From Sphaerisporangium sp039871875 (lineage in GTDB: Bacteria; Actinomycetota; Actinomycetes; Streptosporangiales; Streptosporangiaceae), in NCBI RefSeq assembly GCF_039871875.1, contig NZ_JBDPMD010000023.1, positions 55,846-119,845 on the forward strand: 64,000 nt of DNA, read 5' to 3'. The position numbers and the translations under genes were made by a program. This document shows positions 60,846-64,000 of this stretch, one piece after another. Below the pieces are notes generated by a model. That model was given only the letters and a program-made list of their open reading frames with translations, was not told the DNA's origin and made no database searches. Each line of letters starts with the position of its first letter. Within the stretch, counting starts at the first letter, position 1.

Positions 60846-62149
60846 CGCGCCGGCGACCGGCCGGGGACGTGCGCGCCCGCGTCGCGCGGATCGTCGACGG
60901 CCACCGCTGGGCGGCCGGGCCCGCGCTCGTGAGCATCCTGGCCAGCGGCACCGCGGCGGCCACCACGCTGGTCATCGCCAGGGGGATCGGCGCCGCCGCG
61001 TTCGGCCACTTCACCGTGGTCCTGACGATCGCGCTGATCGCGACCGTCGCCATGCTCACCAGCCTCAACTACGTCATGTTCCAGGAGCTGCCGCGCGCCG
61101 AACCGGCGGACCGGCCGGCCCTGGTGACGACGGCGCTGTTCTCGACGCTGGTGCTCGGGACGGTCCTGCTCGCCGCCGGGATGCTGGCCGCGCCGCTGCT
61201 GACCGCGGCGCTCGGCGTCGACACCCGTACGCTCGCCTTCGGCCTGGCGCTGGCGCTGTCGATGACCCTGAACCAGCTCACGGAGAGCTTCCTGCGCGGG
61301 CTGAAGAGATTCAGGCTCGTGGCCGCGCTCAAGCTGGCCGTCGCCGTCGCCTACCTGGCCGGTTCGGCGTACTGCCTGCTCGTGCTCGGGATCGGGGACG
61401 CCGAGGTGTACCTGGGCGCGCTCATCGTGACGAACCTCGTCTTCGCCGTCGTGGCCGTGGCCGGGTTCGAGGTGGCGCCGGGCACCTGGTCGCCGGCCCT
61501 CGCGAGGTCGCTCTACCGGCACGGCGCGTACGTGACCGTCATCGCGACGTTCACCGCCGTGCTCTTCGGCGTCGACGTGATCTTCCTCAACCACTGGGCC
61601 GGGCGGGCCGACGTCGGGGTGTACTCCCTGTACAACGGCTTCCCCAAGCGGCTGCTCGGCGTGGTGTTCACCGACGGGATCGGCCTGGTGCTGCTGCCCA
61701 TGCTGGCCACGACGGCGAAACCCGCCCTGATGCGGAGGATCGCGCGGCTCGCGCCGTCCGTCGCGGGGGCCACGGCGGTCTTCTCCTTCGCGGCCGGCCT
61801 GGTGTTCTTTCTGGTGATGGGCGAGGAGTACCCGTACTCGGCCGGTCTGATGGCGCTGGCGGCCGCGGGCATCGGCGCGCACGCCGTCTTCAACCTCTAC
61901 TTCGTCGCCCTGTCGATGGACGGGGTGCGGGGCGCCAAGGTGCTCATCGCCTGCCTCGCCGCCGGGACGCCCGCCGCGCTCGCCTGCCAGGCGGTGTGCA
62001 TCGCCTGGTGGGGGCTGGTCGGAGGACTGGTGGCGTTCGCTTTCAGCAATCTCGTCCTGGTGGCCGTCGTGGCGGCCGCCGCCGGCCGGGTGTACCGGGC
62101 GGACGGCCCGGTGGCGGTCACCCCACCTGCAGAGGAGACCGATCGATGA
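60842..62149 (+). CDS. Oligosaccharide flippase (MOP superfamily, Wzx-like)
   Basis: This 435-residue protein has 12 predicted hydrophobic helices with MOP-type organisation: ALVSILASGTAAATTLVIAR with GIGAAAFGHFTVVLTIALIA at the N terminus, then VDVIFLNHWAGRADVGVYSL and NGFPKRLLGVVFTDGIGLV. It would translocate a lipid-linked glycan across the membrane. It sits between two GT4 genes with 4-base overlaps on both sides, the classic context for export of a repeat unit. No Wzy polymerase is visible in the window. Confidence 0.88.
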   Translation: MTRRRPAGDVRARVARIVDGHRWAAGPALVSILASGTAAATTLVIARGIGAAAFGHFTVVLTIALIATVAMLTSLNYVMFQELPRAEPADRPALVTTALFSTLVLGTVLLAAGMLAAPLLTAALGVDTRTLAFGLALALSMTLNQLTESFLRGLKRFRLVAALKLAVAVAYLAGSAYCLLVLGIGDAEVYLGALIVTNLVFAVVAVAGFEVAPGTWSPALARSLYRHGAYVTVIATFTAVLFGVDVIFLNHWAGRADVGVYSLYNGFPKRLLGVVFTDGIGLVLLPMLATTAKPALMRRIARLAPSVAGATAVFSFAAGLVFFLVMGEEYPYSAGLMALAAAGIGAHAVFNLYFVALSMDGVRGAKVLIACLAAGTPAALACQAVCIAWWGLVGGLVAFAFSNLVLVAVVAAAAGRVYRADGPVAVTPPAEETDR

Positions 62150-63534
62150 GGATCGCCTGCGTCGTCAACCAGTATCCGCCGAACATCACCGCCGGGCTCG
62201 GCCGCTACGTCGAGCTGATGACGCCGTACCTGGCCCGCGACCACCGGCTGGCCGTCTTCACGCTCAACGACGGCCACCAGCCCGTGCACGAGCGGGGCGA
62301 CGGCGTCACCGTCTACCGCCCGCTCGGCCGCGTCCTCGGTGCGATCGGCCGCCGCCGGCGGCTCAACCGCACCCGCGGCGCCGAGTTCGCCCTGCTCGCG
62401 CTGAACGTCGTGGTCAGCAACTGGCGGTACTTCCTGCGGCTGCGCCGCGCGGCCCGGGGCGAGCGGCCCGACCTGGTCGCCGTGCACGACTCGACGAACT
62501 TCCTGTGCGGACTGCTCTGCCACTACGTGCTGCGGCTGCCGGTCGTCTTCCACGTGCACACCACCGAGTACGGCGTCGCGGCGCAGCGCACCATCACCGA
62601 CCCGCTGAACGTGTTCGCCGCCGTCGAGCGGTGGCTGGCGCGGATCTCCCGGCGGGTCGTCGTCGCCACCCCGGAGGTGCGCGCGGAACTGGCCGCCGCG
62701 GGCTGGAACCGGACGCCGATCGACGTCGTGCGCCTGGGCGGCACGTACGAACGGTTGCTCGCCGACCCCGCGTTCGACCGCGACGCGCTTCGCGCGGGAG
62801 CCGCCGCCCTGCGGACCCGGCTCGGCATCGCCGCCGGGGACCCGGTGCTGCTGTTCGTCGGCCGCATCGAACGGCAGAAGGGCGTCTACCCGCTGCTGGA
62901 GGCCATGCGGAAGATCGCCCCCGCCGTCCCCGGCCTGCGCCTGGTGATCGTGGGGGAGGGCGACGACGCGGGTGTGGCACGGATCGTCGCCGAGACGGGC
63001 CTGGACGGCCGTGTCCTGACGTCCGGCGGTTTCGTCGGCGGCACAGCGCTCCTGGAGTTCTACGAGATGGCCGACGCCTGCGTCTTCCCCTCGCTGTTCG
63101 AGCCGTTCGGCCTGGTGGCCACCGAGGCGATGGCCCTGGCCCGACCCACGATCCTCGGCGACGGTTTCTCCCGCGTCTTCCTCGGCGACCCCGACCGCCC
63201 CGCCGTCCGTTTCGTACGAAGCGCCGACCCCGCCGACATCACCCGCGTCGTGGTCGAGGTCATGACGGATCCCGGACTGCGCCGCACACTCGGCACCCGG
63301 GGAGAGAGGTTCGTCAGGGAGAACCTGAGCTGGAGCAGGGCGGCCGCGGAGACACTCGCGGCCTACCACGCCGCACTCGGACGGGCACCGGCCGGGCCGG
63401 CTCAGACGGACCGCCGTGAAGTGAGCTCAGGCCTTGGCGTCCGATCTGGACGGCGAGGCGGTCTCCCAGATGTGGAAGGCCAGCCCGATGCCCCAGAAGA
63501 CTATCGACCACAGGGGCCAGAAGAAGTGCTCTGA
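62146..63534 (+). CDS. GT4 family glycosyltransferase, end of the cluster
   Basis: This 462-residue GT-B enzyme has N-terminal VVNQYPPNITAGLGRYVELM, domain linker VVFHVHTTEYGVAAQRTITD, donor domain LLFVGRIERQKGVYPLLEAM and E-x7-E EPFGLVATEAMALARP. Relatives are ~410 residues. The extra C-terminal ~40 residues (after AAYHAALGRAPAG) are Arg/Gly/Pro-rich and run antisense over the convergent 2TM gene, sharing 108 bases. The tail may be an artefact of losing the native stop or genuine overlap. ATG 62146 overlaps the flippase stop. Confidence 0.9.
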   Translation: MRIACVVNQYPPNITAGLGRYVELMTPYLARDHRLAVFTLNDGHQPVHERGDGVTVYRPLGRVLGAIGRRRRLNRTRGAEFALLALNVVVSNWRYFLRLRRAARGERPDLVAVHDSTNFLCGLLCHYVLRLPVVFHVHTTEYGVAAQRTITDPLNVFAAVERWLARISRRVVVATPEVRAELAAAGWNRTPIDVVRLGGTYERLLADPAFDRDALRAGAAALRTRLGIAAGDPVLLFVGRIERQKGVYPLLEAMRKIAPAVPGLRLVIVGEGDDAGVARIVAETGLDGRVLTSGGFVGGTALLEFYEMADACVFPSLFEPFGLVATEAMALARPTILGDGFSRVFLGDPDRPAVRFVRSADPADITRVVVEVMTDPGLRRTLGTRGERFVRENLSWSRAAAETLAAYHAALGRAPAGPAQTDRREVSSGLGVRSGRRGGLPDVEGQPDAPEDYRPQGPEEVL

Positions 63535-63642
63535 GTCGTAGACCCACCACACGACGACCTGGGCCAGATTGGCCGCGAGATAGAAAAGCACGTGGAGCCG
63601 CAGGCTCCACTTCCTGGTGCTCTCGCTCTTCGTCGATCTCAT
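63427..63642 (-). CDS. 2TM-domain small membrane protein
   Basis: This 71-residue protein has two hydrophobic helices (LHVLFYLAANLAQVVVWWVY and FFWPLWSIVFWGIGLAFHIW) joined by a short loop with a basic N terminus. This is the 2TM (PF13239-type) pattern, often next to or fused with histidine kinases, function unknown. ATG 63642 is 10-20 bases from a weak GACAT stretch. It overlaps the end of the convergent GT4 gene by 108 bases. Confidence 0.8.
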   Translation of the reverse strand: MRSTKSESTRKWSLRLHVLFYLAANLAQVVVWWVYDSEHFFWPLWSIVFWGIGLAFHIWETASPSRSDAKA

Positions 63643-63762
63643 GTCCGCAGGCTAGATCGATGCACTTGATGAGGAGTGAACCGTTCGTTCAGTGATCGTC
63701 AAGTGGGCCGACCCTACATTGACCCGTAAGAAAGGTGCGATCACCATGAAGGGTTGACATCG

Positions 63763-64000
63763 ATGACAACGACTCGCCGAGCGGTGCTGGCCGGATCAGC
63801 CGGGATCGCCACCGGCGTTCTGCTCGGGGCGCCCGCGGCGCAGGGACACTCCCGGGCGGGAGCCAAGCCCAGACCCACGGTGGTACTGGTGCACGGCGCG
63901 TTCGCCGACGCCTCCGGTTGGAGCGGCGTCGCGGCCCGGCTCATCCGCGACGGTTACCCCGTCATCGCCCCGGCGAACCCGCTGCGCGGTGTGGCCGCCG
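63763..64000 (+). CDS. Secreted alpha/beta hydrolase (truncated by window end)
   Basis: The first 79 residues are visible. A twin-arginine-like signal (TTRRAVLAGSAGIATGVLLG) with a likely Ala-x-Ala cleavage near APAAQG precedes an alpha/beta-hydrolase start, TVVLVHGAFADASGWSGVAA, the HGxFxDxSGW oxyanion strand typical of the YchF/esterase-like family seen in many actinobacteria. The nucleophile Ser and His lie outside the window. ATG 63763 follows AAGGGTTGACATCG. Confidence 0.85.
   Translation, partial: MTTTRRAVLAGSAGIATGVLLGAPAAQGHSRAGAKPRPTVVLVHGAFADASGWSGVAARLIRDGYPVIAPANPLRGVAA

Overview
This window is chromosomal DNA from a high-GC Gram-positive actinobacterium. Third codon positions are almost all G or C, GTG starts are common, and ATGA/GTGA stop-start overlaps are frequent. 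There is a mycothiol-type TIGR03086 protein, a DUF2332 protein, a LAL-class LuxR regulator and a group 3b [NiFe] hydrogenase. The gene mix suggests Streptosporangiales or a relative (inference). There are no rRNA or tRNA genes to confirm this.

Layout. 0-3.5 kb: a partial ArsR gene with a 20-bp palindrome over its start, then a molybdate uptake operon (HTH-TOBE regulator, modA, modB, modC; minus strand). 3.5-9.4 kb: stress and redox genes mixed with gene relics. The relics are an SDR tail, a zinc alcohol dehydrogenase with its middle deleted, a shortened SRPBCC protein and an epimerase tail. The intact genes are a pyruvate oxidase-type TPP enzyme, a CYP152 peroxygenase, DUF2188 and a hemerythrin protein. 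9.4-25.4 kb: mostly single-gene units: DUF2332, a leucine-rich repeat protein, a small secreted protein, a phosphotransferase, a large LuxR regulator, an alpha/beta hydrolase, a Na+/H+ antiporter, a UGT-like glycosyltransferase with a divergent GbsR/MarR regulator, an ABC exporter, an ECF sigma factor with SnoaL domain plus a TIGR03086 protein, and a K+ channel. 25.5-28.3 kb: a histidine kinase with a truncated PAS region, the wreck of a CYP102 (P450-reductase fusion) gene, and a divergent TetR regulator.

28.3-37.0 kb is an arsenic/phosphate island. A complete pstSCAB operon, ending in an overlapping winged-helix regulator whose receiver lacks the phosphoacceptor Asp, is bracketed by arsC, three ArsR genes, a second ArsC-like reductase and an ArsO-like flavoprotein. 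Related ATAGAC/GTCTAT motifs recur at the ars and pst promoters. No arsenite exporter is present.

37.2-54.4 kb matches the gene content of the mycobacterial DosR dormancy regulon: two CBS-BON proteins, a CtpF-like P-type ATPase, an Rv2004c-like kinase/ATPase, a double universal stress protein, an HTH-PNPOx protein, and a beta-phosphoglucomutase-like HAD with a GH65 phosphorylase (together resembling parts of OtsB1). A multicopper oxidase and a hydBGDA-type group 3b hydrogenase with its maturation protease follow. DosR-like boxes can be read upstream of the first CBS gene and the USP gene.

54.4-55.2 kb is a non-coding, AT-richer patch with a CebR-type LacI operator. 55.2-63.5 kb is a co-directional set of eight genes, seven of them overlapping: GT2, a CofD/YvcK-family protein, a HAD phosphatase, a sugar nucleotidyltransferase, GT4, a flippase and GT4. 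This looks like a compact pathway that builds and exports a glycan or glycolipid and is the best candidate here for an undescribed system. The window ends with a 2TM protein and the start of a secreted alpha/beta hydrolase.
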